DNA of 64,000 nucleotides from Bacillota bacterium (GTDB lineage Bacteria > Bacillota > Clostridia > Lachnospirales > Lachnospiraceae): assembly GCA_023392615.1 (NCBI GenBank), contig JAEVYT010000005.1:69437-133436 (forward strand), written 5' to 3'. Shown piece by piece: positions 35,893 through 45,120 of the stretch. Each line of letters starts with the position of its first letter. The first letter of the stretch is position 1. The notes below the pieces were generated by a model. That model was not told the DNA's origin, did no database searches, and saw only the letters and a program-made list of their open reading frames with translations. Made by a program: the position numbers and the translations under genes.

Positions 35893-37167
35893 TTATTGTT
35901 GATAAGCGTCCTTGAATACTTTGGTCAGGGCTGTTTTTGTCTGTGCACGATCTGCACTACCCGCAACATAAGCTTGTAACGCTTCGCCAAATGGTTGTTC
36001 CATTTTTGAAGGAGCATTAAAGATCCACCAAGGGCAAATATCGCCTGATTGTTGAGCTGCTGCAGTATCTTTCGCTAATTGAGTATCAGGTGCCGGTGCT
36101 CCAACTAGAGGTGAATTCTGTTTAACCACTTCAGGTACCCATTTCTTACCGTAATCTGAAGTTGATAACCAATTCAAGAATTTCAACACTTCATCGCGGT
36201 TCTTAGAATCCTTTGCCACACGGAAGGTAAGATTAGATTCTACTGCTGTTACATCTTTACCATCCAAGCGAGGTGCTGCTAAAAATCCAATGTTAATATC
36301 TGCGCTAATTGCACGAATACTTCCTTCAGCCCAAGTTCCCTGGTGAATCATGGCTACTTTACCGGATGCCAAATCAGATACCTGTACATCAAAAGTAGAT
36401 TCCATCGGTTTTTTACCACTGTTATTCTTAATCAGATCAAGTAGATCAAGTGCATAATCAACCTGAGGTAGATCACCGAATTTTAACGCGCCGCTTTGAA
36501 CATCACTAAAGAGCTTAACATAGTCTCCCTTGTATGCATCACTCATCGAAGGATAAGCTGTCTGTGGCATAACCCACCATTCTCCAAAGCCGGAGCTAAA
36601 CGGTTGAACCTTAATAGCCTTAAGTTTTTCGCAAACAGCCTTATAATCATCAAGCGTCTTTGGTAATGTTGTGATTCCTGCTTTATTAAAAAGATCTTTA
36701 TTATAGATGAAGGAATGTGCTTGAACAAGGAATGGATATCCGGTAACTTTGCCATCTACAGACACACTGGATAAAAGCGCCGGATCAATACTTTTTACAA
36801 ATCCTTCATTGGTAATATCGTAGATATAATCCTTATAAGTTGTGTTATCGCTATAAGCACTTGTCATAAACAGATCAGGAACATTTCCTGAGTTAAGCTT
36901 TGTTGTTAACACAGTTTGATAATCATTCTGTAAGATATCCATCTCAATTGTTACATTCGGGAATTCTTTATGATACTCAGCAGCCATGGCCTTATAAGCA
37001 TCTGTGTTCTCCGGGCTATTAAGCATAAAGTGAAGGGTTACCGGATCACTTTTGCTTTTGTCTCCATCTGGAGTGGGTTTATCATTTGATGATGTATTAC
37101 TGGAACAACCTACTAGGGATGATACCAGTAAGAGTGATACTAACATTACAGCAAAAAGCTTTTTCAT
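35893..37167 (-). CDS. Sugar-binding lipoprotein of the ABC importer
   Basis: 424 residues. Signal peptide with lipobox LVGC (lipidated cysteine near residue 21), then a Ser/Asn/Lys linker and a SBP_bac_1 fold (TLHFMLNSPENTDAYKAMA, VPDLFMTSAYSD, GKVAMIHQGTWAEG). It captures an oligosaccharide outside the membrane and feeds the two permeases. Context with a GH31 alpha-xylosidase suggests a xyloglucan oligosaccharide or isoprimeverose-type ligand. TAGGAGGAG precedes the ATG. Confidence 0.92.
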   Translation of the reverse strand: MKKLFAVMLVSLLLVSSLVGCSSNTSSNDKPTPDGDKSKSDPVTLHFMLNSPENTDAYKAMAAEYHKEFPNVTIEMDILQNDYQTVLTTKLNSGNVPDLFMTSAYSDNTTYKDYIYDITNEGFVKSIDPALLSSVSVDGKVTGYPFLVQAHSFIYNKDLFNKAGITTLPKTLDDYKAVCEKLKAIKVQPFSSGFGEWWVMPQTAYPSMSDAYKGDYVKLFSDVQSGALKFGDLPQVDYALDLLDLIKNNSGKKPMESTFDVQVSDLASGKVAMIHQGTWAEGSIRAISADINIGFLAAPRLDGKDVTAVESNLTFRVAKDSKNRDEVLKFLNWLSTSDYGKKWVPEVVKQNSPLVGAPAPDTQLAKDTAAAQQSGDICPWWIFNAPSKMEQPFGEALQAYVAGSADRAQTKTALTKVFKDAYQQ

Positions 37168-37199
37168 AAATATCTCCTCCTAAAAAATGTTGAATTATT

Positions 37200-37317
37200 T
37201 TTTGTAATCTGATTATATCATTGTCAGAATATATGGTGAATGCAATATCCAAAACGCTTATGGGTAAAAAAATGAACAAAAATTCCCTTGGAATTCATTA
37301 TTATTCCGTGGTATAAT
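37200..37317. promoter_or_regulatory. Divergent promoter region between importer operon and YesM/YesN genes
   Basis: A minus-strand TATAAT (37220-37215 region) with TTCACC 17 bases upstream serves the binding-protein gene. On the plus strand TATAAT (37312-37317) lies inside the dyad GGTATAATACC. Between them AATTCC (37281-37286) and GGAATT (37290-37295) form a dyad with three central bases, overlapping the expected -35 of the plus promoter and thus a candidate operator. Confidence 0.5.
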
Positions 37318-37339
37318 ACCAAATACGAGGTGATTATCG

Positions 37340-39130
37340 TTGAAGTTTATAAAAAATAAAATAAATGCTTTATCCATGGCGGTTCAACTAACTGTCATGC
37401 TCGTTCTATCCATGACCATTATTCTATTCTTGGTCGTAGGTTATTCTTATATTCGAAACATTGATACCATTAACAAACTAGAAGCTTCGAGTCAACAGGC
37501 TCTGCTTTCCCTAGAGGATAAGAATTTAAATTCCTATGCAAATCAGCTTGATCAATATTCATTGTTGCTTCGAAGCGATGAGTCTTTTATGAAGCTGATT
37601 TCCTCGAACGAGAGCTTAACCCAAAGCAATATTATATATATCCAGAATCTTCTTCGTGTCAATTTCTATTCCCGTAACGATTTAACGCAGTATGATTTAT
37701 ATTTAGTGAATCAAGAATCTTCCTTTTCCATATCAAAAACCAATCGTAACATAATTATGAGGCCCTTCCTATCCGTGGCAGAATTAATGGGTTCCGATGT
37801 ATTTACACAGCCACCGTATTTTCGTGTAATATATCCTGCTCCTAATGAGAGTGACTTTATTATATATTACAGAACAATCATAGATATAAAAACGCAGAAA
37901 CCTCTCGCCATCGTTAAACTCACCATTAATAATTCATACCCGAATGAACTAGCGCGTACTCAAACGGAAAGCAATTCGATCTTTTGCTTGTCCAATGAAA
38001 ATGGTAGAATTCTATATAGTAGCAATCCCGCCGTTATAAGTAAGAACGGTTATGATCCAAAACTGACTTTCCCAGATAAAAATCAGCAAACAAGTATTAT
38101 ACATCTAGGTAATGAAAAATTCCTATATGTTTCGATTAAGGACTTTGAAAGCGGATGGAGTGTATTTTCCTTAAGCTCTCAGAATATAACCGATCAGTTA
38201 GCGAATTTGACACGCAATGTCACGGTTATCATCGGTATCATCGCTATCGCTATTGCCACATTACTTGCCATTTTACTTGTTAAGCTGTTTACCAGACCTC
38301 TATCAAAGCTAGCTCATCGACTTCGTCAAGTAGGTAAGGGTAATTTTAAAACGACAATTGATATCGGTGGTTGTAGTGAAATCAGCACATTAACAGAAGA
38401 TTTTAACGCAATGATTATTCAGATTGCTAATCTAATAGAAAAAAATTATGTTACTGAGCTTAGAGAAAAAACCGCAAGATTACTTGCACTCGAGGCTGAG
38501 ATTAACCCTCACTTTCTCTACAATACGCTGCAAACCATAAGTGCAAAAGCAGTAGAAAATGACCAACTACATATCCATGAGATGATTTTATCTCTCTCTA
38601 ATATGTTTCGATATTCCATCAAGGGTGGAGATTTGGTTCCTATCAGAGAAGAGTTAAAACATGTTGAAAACTATCTCTTTTTACAAAAATCCAGATTTGA
38701 GGATCTAGTAGAATACTATATTCATGCTCCTGAAGATTGTATGGATATCCACGTTCCGAAGTTATCCTTTATCACGATGATTGAAAACTCCATCATATAT
38801 GGCATGGAGGGTTCCGGTCAAAAAATTGATATTAACATTACCGTTCAAAAGTGCAAGGATTATATCTTATTGAAGGTAGAGGATAACGGTATGGGAATCC
38901 CTCCGGACAAGTTAAGCACTATAAAGAAATCTTTGGAGGACGTAGATGTCATTGATACTTCTGGTAAAAATAGAAGCATCGGTTTATATAATATAGCAAG
39001 CCGGCTTAAAATCTTGTACAACAAACGTGCAACATTAGAGATTGACAGTATTTATGGAAAATATACTTGTATCAGTATTAAGATTTTCCCTATTGAAGAC
39101 ACAGATTTGGAAGGTGATTCAAATGTATAA
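37340..39130 (+). CDS. YesM-type sensor histidine kinase
   Basis: 596 residues from a TTG preceded by GAGGTGA. Membrane segments at about 15-40 and 290-315 enclose an extracellular sensor domain of about 250 residues; a HAMP domain follows (RPLSKLAHRLRQVGKGNF), then His_kinase with H391 in AEINPHFLYNTLQ and a HATPase domain (VEDNGMGIPPDKL). This LytS/YesM family responds to extracellular carbohydrates. It is the partner of the overlapping AraC-type regulator and lies divergent from the importer it probably controls. Confidence 0.93.
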   Translation: MKFIKNKINALSMAVQLTVMLVLSMTIILFLVVGYSYIRNIDTINKLEASSQQALLSLEDKNLNSYANQLDQYSLLLRSDESFMKLISSNESLTQSNIIYIQNLLRVNFYSRNDLTQYDLYLVNQESSFSISKTNRNIIMRPFLSVAELMGSDVFTQPPYFRVIYPAPNESDFIIYYRTIIDIKTQKPLAIVKLTINNSYPNELARTQTESNSIFCLSNENGRILYSSNPAVISKNGYDPKLTFPDKNQQTSIIHLGNEKFLYVSIKDFESGWSVFSLSSQNITDQLANLTRNVTVIIGIIAIAIATLLAILLVKLFTRPLSKLAHRLRQVGKGNFKTTIDIGGCSEISTLTEDFNAMIIQIANLIEKNYVTELREKTARLLALEAEINPHFLYNTLQTISAKAVENDQLHIHEMILSLSNMFRYSIKGGDLVPIREELKHVENYLFLQKSRFEDLVEYYIHAPEDCMDIHVPKLSFITMIENSIIYGMEGSGQKIDINITVQKCKDYILLKVEDNGMGIPPDKLSTIKKSLEDVDVIDTSGKNRSIGLYNIASRLKILYNKRATLEIDSIYGKYTCISIKIFPIEDTDLEGDSNV

Positions 39131-39869
39131 GGCGCTAATTATTGATGATGAAAAATCCTCACGTGTATTAATCTCCAAGCTCGGTCGGTGGCAGGATTTT
39201 GGAATTGAGCCTCCCATTACTGCTACAAATGGGGAAGATGGCTTTTCTATGATACGGGATTTCCGACCTAATATTGTATTTGTGGATATGCAGATGCCTA
39301 TTATGGATGGTAATGAGTTCTTAAAACAGGCCTCAGTCACCTTTCCCGCGATAAAGTACATCGTAATCAGCGGCCATGATGAGTTCTCTTACGTAAAAAC
39401 CGCTCTCCAGACAAAGGCAATTGATTACTTGCTAAAGCCAATATCAGGGAAAGAATTAAATGATGTAATCGCACTTGCTGTGTCTGCGCTAAATAACGAC
39501 ACAGGACAAAGTATGGATATCAAACAGTCAGAAACCTATAATACGGCAGAAATCCCCGAGGTTATAAAGGATTATCTCAATGAAAATTATACTACCGAAA
39601 TCAACTTGACTGATATTAGTGATAAATACCATTTTACAAAAGAGTATCTATCAAAACTATTCAAGAAGAGTTATGGAATTGGTATCTATGAATACGTTCT
39701 TTCGCTACGAATGAATCGGGCAAAGGAGTTATTGTTGCGCGATGACATTCAGATACAACAGATTTCTGATCTTTTGGGCTATAGTAACAGTAATTATTTT
39801 AGTAAGGCGTTCAAGAATTATTTTTTTATCTCCCCAACCGATTTTAGGGAACAAGGGATGAAGCAGTAA
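39123..39869 (+). CDS. YesN-type response regulator, AraC family
   Basis: 248 residues from the ATG at 39123, which has AAGGTGA upstream and overlaps the kinase stop by eight bases. Receiver domain with phospho-acceptor D55 (IVFVDMQMPIMDG) and the switch lysine in YLLKPIS; AraC-type DNA-binding domain from about 150 (DISDKYHFTKEYLSKLFKK ... ISDLLGYSNSNYFSKAFKNY). The middle YesN linker is short, making it smaller than typical YesN. It probably activates the divergent alpha-xyloside operon. Confidence 0.93.
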   Translation: MYKALIIDDEKSSRVLISKLGRWQDFGIEPPITATNGEDGFSMIRDFRPNIVFVDMQMPIMDGNEFLKQASVTFPAIKYIVISGHDEFSYVKTALQTKAIDYLLKPISGKELNDVIALAVSALNNDTGQSMDIKQSETYNTAEIPEVIKDYLNENYTTEINLTDISDKYHFTKEYLSKLFKKSYGIGIYEYVLSLRMNRAKELLLRDDIQIQQISDLLGYSNSNYFSKAFKNYFFISPTDFREQGMKQ

Positions 39870-39950
39870 TACCGAAACCAGTCTCTCCATACATAAAAGA
39901 ATGATTGAAAAGCCATATGAACATAAGTAAATTTATATCATTATTTAAAA

Positions 39951-39996
39951 CGGGAAGGCTATAGAATGAGACTCTATTCTACAACCTTCCCGCCTT
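39951..39996 (-). terminator. Terminator between the response regulator and metG
   Basis: CGGGAAGG (39951-39958) pairs with CCTTCCCG (39985-39992), with TAGAAT/ATTCTA inside. On the minus strand it is followed by TTTTAAAT, on the plus strand by a weaker T-rich tail, so it serves both convergent genes. Confidence 0.8.
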
Positions 39997-40037
39997 ATTT
40001 ATTAACCTAATAGGTTTGTTCTGTTTATCACTTGAGA

Positions 40038-42011
40038 TTATGCAATCTCTGCTCCTGCAGGCATCGGCTTCTCCGGAACCATAAGAGATAAGTTGCCTTC
40101 TGCATCCTCTGCACATAAGAGCATGCCTTCAGATAAAATTCCAGCTAACGTCGCAGGTTTAAGATTTACCACAACCATAACCTTCTTACCCACCATCTCT
40201 TCCGCAGTATAATGCTGTTTAATTCCTGATACAATTTGTTTTACCTGCGAACCAATTTTAACCTGAGAACATAATAATTTCTTAGATTTTTTAACTTCTT
40301 CACAGGCGATGATTTCACCAATCTGGAACTGTAGCTTTGCAAAATCGTCATAGGTAATCTCTGCTTTTGCTTCGATATCAATCACATCTGCTGCCTTTTC
40401 TGTTACCACAGCTTCTGTTGTTACGTTTTCTACTTCTTTTGATGCTTCCACTTTTTCAAGTACCTCCTTAAGATCAAGTCTTGCAAATAAAATCTCCGGT
40501 GTTTCAGTCACTTTTGTGCCGTCTTCATATAAACCGTAGGTTGAGAGTTCTTCAATTGTTCTTTCCTTCGCATTAAGCTGAGTTAGGATTTTCTTAGCTG
40601 TTTCCGGCATAAAGGATGCCAGTAAGGTTGCCCCGATACAGATACTCTCGGTTAAGTTATATAGAACGGTTTCCAGACGAGCCTTCTTCTCTTCCTCTTT
40701 TGCTAATACCCAAGGCATGGTCTCGTCAATATATTTGTTACAACGTTTAAACAATGTAAATATCTCACTGATTGCATCAGCCACACGAAGTAGTTCCATC
40801 TTTGCTGCGACTTTCTTTGGTGTCTCAAGTGCTAAAGCGATAAGTTCCTCATCCACTGCTTCGGTTACCTTACCGTTTTGAACCACTCCGCCAAAGTATT
40901 TATTGGACATAGAGATTGTTCTGTTAACAAGGTTTCCTAACGTGTTAGCAAGATCAGAATTAATTCTCTCTACCAACAGCTCCCATGTGATAATACCGTC
41001 ATTCTCAAACGGCATCTCATGAAGTACAAAGTAACGAACCGCGTCCACGCCAAATAATTTAACCAAATCATCCGCATATATCACATTTCCCCTGGACTTA
41101 CTCATCTTGTCACCGGCACTTCCCTGTAACAACCACGGATGGCCGAATACCTGAGTAGGTAATTCTTCTCCCAGCGCCATTAACATGATTGGCCAGTATA
41201 TCGTGTGGAATCGGAGAATATCCTTACCAATCAAATGCAAATCTGCAGGCCAGAATTTTTTATACAGGTCACTACTATTGCCGTCGGCATCGTAACCAAT
41301 ACCGGTGATATAGTTGCTTAATGCATCTATCCATACATATACGACATGTCTGTCATCAAAATCCACCGGAACACCCCATTTAAAGGAAGTTCTAGATACA
41401 CATAAATCCTGAAGTCCCGGAAGTAGAAAATTATTCATCATCTCATTCTTTCTGGATTCGGGCTGAATGAATTCCGGATGAGTATTAATATGCTCAATCA
41501 AACGATCCGCGTACTTGCTAAGCTTTAAGAAATAAGCCTCTTCCTTTGCAGGCTGTACCTCTCTGCCACAGTCCGGACATTTTCCATCTACTAACTGAGA
41601 AGAAGTAAAGAAAGATTCACACGGGGTACAATACATACCTTCATAGGTACCTTTATAGATATCTCCCTGCTCATATAGCTTTTTAAATATCTTCTGAATC
41701 TGAACCTCATGATCCGCGTCAGTGGTACGGATAAATTTATCATAGGAGGTATTCATTAAGTCCCATATGTCCTTGATGGTTCCTGCAACATTATCGACAA
41801 ATTCCTTTGGAGTTGTTCCTGCCTCAGCAGCCTTTAACTCGATTTTTTGTCCGTGCTCATCTGTTCCTGTCTGAAAGAACACTTCATGACCTTCAAATCT
41901 CTTGTAACGTGCGATGCTGTCTGCTAATACGATTTCATAACTGTTCCCAATATGTGGTTTACCAGAGGTATATGCAATCGCAGTTGTAATGTAATACGGT
42001 TTTTTACTCAT
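40038..42011 (-). CDS. metG: Methionyl-tRNA synthetase
   Basis: 657 residues. Class I signatures: HIGH variant in GKPHIGNSYEI and KMSKSRG. A zinc knuckle (CTPCESFF ... CPDCGRE) is in the connective domain. After the anticodon-binding helices the C-terminal 110 residues are a Trbp111/EMAPII-like tRNA-binding domain (FAKLQFQIGEIIACEEVKKSKKLL), joined through an Ala/Glu/Val-rich linker. The gene is preceded by a T-box leader and is monocistronic. Confidence 0.97.
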   Translation of the reverse strand: MSKKPYYITTAIAYTSGKPHIGNSYEIVLADSIARYKRFEGHEVFFQTGTDEHGQKIELKAAEAGTTPKEFVDNVAGTIKDIWDLMNTSYDKFIRTTDADHEVQIQKIFKKLYEQGDIYKGTYEGMYCTPCESFFTSSQLVDGKCPDCGREVQPAKEEAYFLKLSKYADRLIEHINTHPEFIQPESRKNEMMNNFLLPGLQDLCVSRTSFKWGVPVDFDDRHVVYVWIDALSNYITGIGYDADGNSSDLYKKFWPADLHLIGKDILRFHTIYWPIMLMALGEELPTQVFGHPWLLQGSAGDKMSKSRGNVIYADDLVKLFGVDAVRYFVLHEMPFENDGIITWELLVERINSDLANTLGNLVNRTISMSNKYFGGVVQNGKVTEAVDEELIALALETPKKVAAKMELLRVADAISEIFTLFKRCNKYIDETMPWVLAKEEEKKARLETVLYNLTESICIGATLLASFMPETAKKILTQLNAKERTIEELSTYGLYEDGTKVTETPEILFARLDLKEVLEKVEASKEVENVTTEAVVTEKAADVIDIEAKAEITYDDFAKLQFQIGEIIACEEVKKSKKLLCSQVKIGSQVKQIVSGIKQHYTAEEMVGKKVMVVVNLKPATLAGILSEGMLLCAEDAEGNLSLMVPEKPMPAGAEIA

Positions 42012-42173
42012 TTCCTTTCATTCCTTTCACTATTTCTTTCTTTTCATTAATCATATTATCTGCTAATTCATTTCCTTTAATGTGTGTTTCATGATGAGTG
42101 CGTATCCTTGGCGAATTGATTATTCTATAGGATAACCTGACTTTCTACTATACGTAACAAGTTTTTTCTGTAA

Positions 42174-42481
42174 AAATAAAAAACTCCCGTCTTTAAATCA
42201 CTTTAAAGACGAGAGGAACTCTCGTGGTACCACTTTAATTTGCCTTTACTTCACAGTAAAAGCCTCTATCGCTGCAATATCTACAGCATAGCAATATAAC
42301 GGTTGCATCCGTCGCAGCCTAAGAATTCTCCTCGGTGCGCAGCTCCAAGACCATCTTCAGCAGCTTCTTTATACCCAAATTCGTCAGGTAGGAATGAGTC
42401 CGTCTCCCCTTCTCAGCTTACCGGGGTTCTCTGTTGACCAATCCACTGCTTACTCTTCTTTTCATTGCCTTTTCAATATTT
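42174..42481 (-). promoter_or_regulatory. T-box riboswitch of metG
   Basis: Minus-strand RNA contains the T-box core AAGTGGTACCACGAGAG (about 42237-42221), which pairs with the uncharged tRNA acceptor end and forms the antiterminator. It is followed by a terminator whose stem CTTTAAA/TTTAAAG lies at 42194-42212 and ends in TTTTTT. Stem I features (GTAAGCTGAGAAGGGG) are 5'. The only AUG placed suitably near the base of stem I is at 42354-42352; I cannot fix the specifier loop by eye. Low charged tRNA-Met should allow readthrough into metG. Confidence 0.9.
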
Positions 42482-42487
42482 ATGCAA

Positions 42488-42516
42488 AGTATACCATGCG
42501 ATATTTCCTTTGTCAA
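42488..42516 (-). promoter_or_regulatory. Promoter of the metG T-box leader
   Basis: TTGACA (42516-42511) and TATACT (42493-42488) on the minus strand, 17-base spacer, immediately upstream of the T-box. Confidence 0.8.
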
Positions 42517-42625
42517 AGGCTTTCTCCAATTCCAATATTGTAATCTAATTCTAAATACTGTTATAATGTAATCGTACATTGATCTTGCTAATCATACATT
42601 AAGATCAATCGAAAGGAGCTTTATT

Positions 42626-44737
42626 ATGAATCATAAAAAAAATAATTCGAAACGATTACTATATATTCTACTCTTTTTATTAATGCTCATACCAATATCC
42701 GTCGGTGGATATAAAATTTTTATGTCCAATAGTACAAAATCTACGATTCCTCATGGCTATAAGAGTAACTCAGGAACTTCAACGAACACTACTTCATCAC
42801 CGAGTAAGGAATCTAATGGTTCAAAAGGATATTCTTATTTTAATAATAACGGTTCCACAATGGATAGTCGAATTAATACTCCAAAAGGATATGTTCGCGT
42901 ACCATCCAACAAGAAGGAGTTTACCGGTTTTCTCAGATCTCTCAAATTAGAACAAGCGGGAAGCAAAGTTCACCTATACAACGGTGAACTGAAATCTGAC
43001 CAATCTGCTCACTGTGCTGTATTTTCTATGGATATTGGAAAGAAAAATCTACAACAATGTGCTGATTCTGCTATGCGCGTATTCGCTGAGTACTATTGGT
43101 CCATCGGTGACTATAGTAAAATTGCTTTTCATTTGACGAACGGTTTTTTCATGGAATATACGAAATGGCGAGAGGGTTATCGTTTACAGGTGAATGGCAA
43201 TAATGTTAGTTGGAAGAAAAGCGCTGATTACAATAAATCCTATGAATCATTTCGTGCTTATCTAGAGCAGGTTTTTAATTATGCTGGAACACTTTCTTTA
43301 TCCCATGAGAGTTCTAAAATCAAAACAAAGGATATTCAACCGGGAGATATCTTCATAAAAGGCGGGAGCCCAGGGCACTGTGTAGTAGTAGTTGATGAAG
43401 CCATTAATCAGAGTGGTGAAAAAAGTTTTCTTCTCGCTCAAGGTTATATGCCGGCACAACAGTTTCAGATCCTTAAAAACCCCCTACATCCAGATGATCC
43501 TTGGTATTATGAAAAGGAACTAACTTACCCATTAAGAACTCCTCAGTATGTCTTTGATGAAGGATCTCTTTTTCGGTGGAGTGACTTTCCGATCAACAAA
43601 GATAAGGTAAAGCCTGCATTTCCATCTGCTACCGAAAGTTCCAATCAAAACTCTGGCACTGTCCCCGTTATGTCCTCAAATGTCGTAGACCCTAAGAAGA
43701 AATCTACCTCGGTTAATTTATTGGCAGTGGGTGATAATTTAATACATATCCAAATTATAGAAAGTGGCAAGAAGAAAAATGGTACTTATAATTACGATCA
43801 TCTCTATTCCAATATAAAAAATGATATATCAGCTGCAGATATCGCCGTAATCAACCAGGAAACCATATTAGGCGGGAAAAGTATGCCTTATACCGGTTAC
43901 CCCTCCTTTAATTCCCCAACCGAGATTGGTGACGCCGTTATTAAGGCAGGTTTTGATGTGGTACTTCAAGCTTCTAACCACACCTTGGATAAAGGTGTTG
44001 AAGGTGTAGAAAATACTCTGTCTTACTGGAAGAAGTATCCTAATATTACCGTACTGGGCATTAACTCCTCTCAAAAAGAACGCGATAAGATTGATATTGT
44101 AAACAAAAATGGCATTAAAATAGCTATGCTAAATTATACCTTTGGGTTAAACGGCGGTCAGAAGCCACCTAAGAACAAATCCTACCTTGTTAATATAATT
44201 GATAAAAAGAAAATGGCCATTGATATTAAAAAGGCTAAAGCACAAGCTGATTTTGTAGTTGTATTTCCACATTGGGGTACCGAATATACCTATTCACCAA
44301 CCAAATACCAAAATGATCTGACCCAATTCTTCTACAATAACGGAGTTGATCTCATCATAGGAGCACACCCTCATGTAATTGAACCGGTAAAATGGATTAA
44401 AACAAAGCCTGATCATAGTATGCTTGTTTATTATTCCTTAGGAAATTTTATCTCATATCAAAGAGAGGCTCCCCGTATGCTGGGTGGTATGGCCAAAATT
44501 ACAATTACGAAAGATTCCTCCGGTACTCGTATTACGAAATCTTCCATCACTCCAATTGTAACCCATTATGAAAATGGACCTCCGGATTATCATTACGGAA
44601 TCTACAAACTCCATGATTATAATGAGCAATTAGCCAAACGTCATGGTGTATCAGATCTGGCAAAGCAAGGTAAAATAACGTATAGTAAGCTTTGTAATCT
44701 TGCAAAACAGGTTCTGGGTAGCTGGTATATTCCCTAA
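42626..44737 (+). CDS. DUF4846-CapA fusion protein, membrane anchored
   Basis: 703 residues. One N-terminal membrane anchor (about 10-30) and a Ser/Thr/Asn-rich linker precede a DUF4846 domain (about 85-320: NTPKGYVRVP, LYNGELKSDQ, LQQCADSAMRVFAEYYW, GSPGHCVVVVDEA). From about 365 to the end is a CapA/PgsA-type metallophosphatase fold (LLAVGDNLIH, NQETILGG, ASNHTLDKG, FPHWGTEY, IGAHPHVIEP, YSLGNFISYQ). CapA proteins act in poly-gamma-glutamate or surface polymer export or hydrolysis. The two domains are usually separate proteins. AAAGGAGC precedes the ATG. Confidence 0.88.
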   Translation: MNHKKNNSKRLLYILLFLLMLIPISVGGYKIFMSNSTKSTIPHGYKSNSGTSTNTTSSPSKESNGSKGYSYFNNNGSTMDSRINTPKGYVRVPSNKKEFTGFLRSLKLEQAGSKVHLYNGELKSDQSAHCAVFSMDIGKKNLQQCADSAMRVFAEYYWSIGDYSKIAFHLTNGFFMEYTKWREGYRLQVNGNNVSWKKSADYNKSYESFRAYLEQVFNYAGTLSLSHESSKIKTKDIQPGDIFIKGGSPGHCVVVVDEAINQSGEKSFLLAQGYMPAQQFQILKNPLHPDDPWYYEKELTYPLRTPQYVFDEGSLFRWSDFPINKDKVKPAFPSATESSNQNSGTVPVMSSNVVDPKKKSTSVNLLAVGDNLIHIQIIESGKKKNGTYNYDHLYSNIKNDISAADIAVINQETILGGKSMPYTGYPSFNSPTEIGDAVIKAGFDVVLQASNHTLDKGVEGVENTLSYWKKYPNITVLGINSSQKERDKIDIVNKNGIKIAMLNYTFGLNGGQKPPKNKSYLVNIIDKKKMAIDIKKAKAQADFVVVFPHWGTEYTYSPTKYQNDLTQFFYNNGVDLIIGAHPHVIEPVKWIKTKPDHSMLVYYSLGNFISYQREAPRMLGGMAKITITKDSSGTRITKSSITPIVTHYENGPPDYHYGIYKLHDYNEQLAKRHGVSDLAKQGKITYSKLCNLAKQVLGSWYIP

Positions 44738-44822
44738 TTAAGAAATTAATTGAACTTAACAATCTTCCTGCATATCGCCATTATTATGTTTTATGTAATT
44801 GAGAGGTATGCGGGTATAAACA

Positions 44823-44882
44823 AATAAGGTTGACCGAAAAGGTATGTTATAAAAACATACGTTTCAGTCAACCTTATTTTAT
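44823..44882 (+). terminator. Terminator after the DUF4846-CapA gene
   Basis: AATAAGGTTGAC (44823-44834) pairs with GTCAACCTTATT (44867-44878), with a second helix GTATGTT/AACATAC inside, followed by a T-rich stretch. The rest of 44738-45120 is AT-rich with no gene seen. Confidence 0.8.
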
Positions 44883-45120
44883 TATCTACCCTCTCGCTTC
44901 CCCAGCTTCTTCCTCCGGATAATACCTTCTCACGTACTAGCCTATATTAGATTATCAAATTTTAGTGAATATGTCAATAGGAATTATAATATTTTATAAT
45001 AATTATGTAATATTGCATAAAATATTTTCCACATATTATTACATTATATGTTCTGTATTGCTTAATAAGAGGGAATCATATATTCTTAATATATGAAGTG
45101 AAGAAGGTGAGAAGAAGTTT

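Noticed and set aside
42174..42481. S-box (SAM riboswitch) for metG
   Set aside because: The T-box core GTGGTACCACG and its terminator are clearly present, and no SAM-I core was found.
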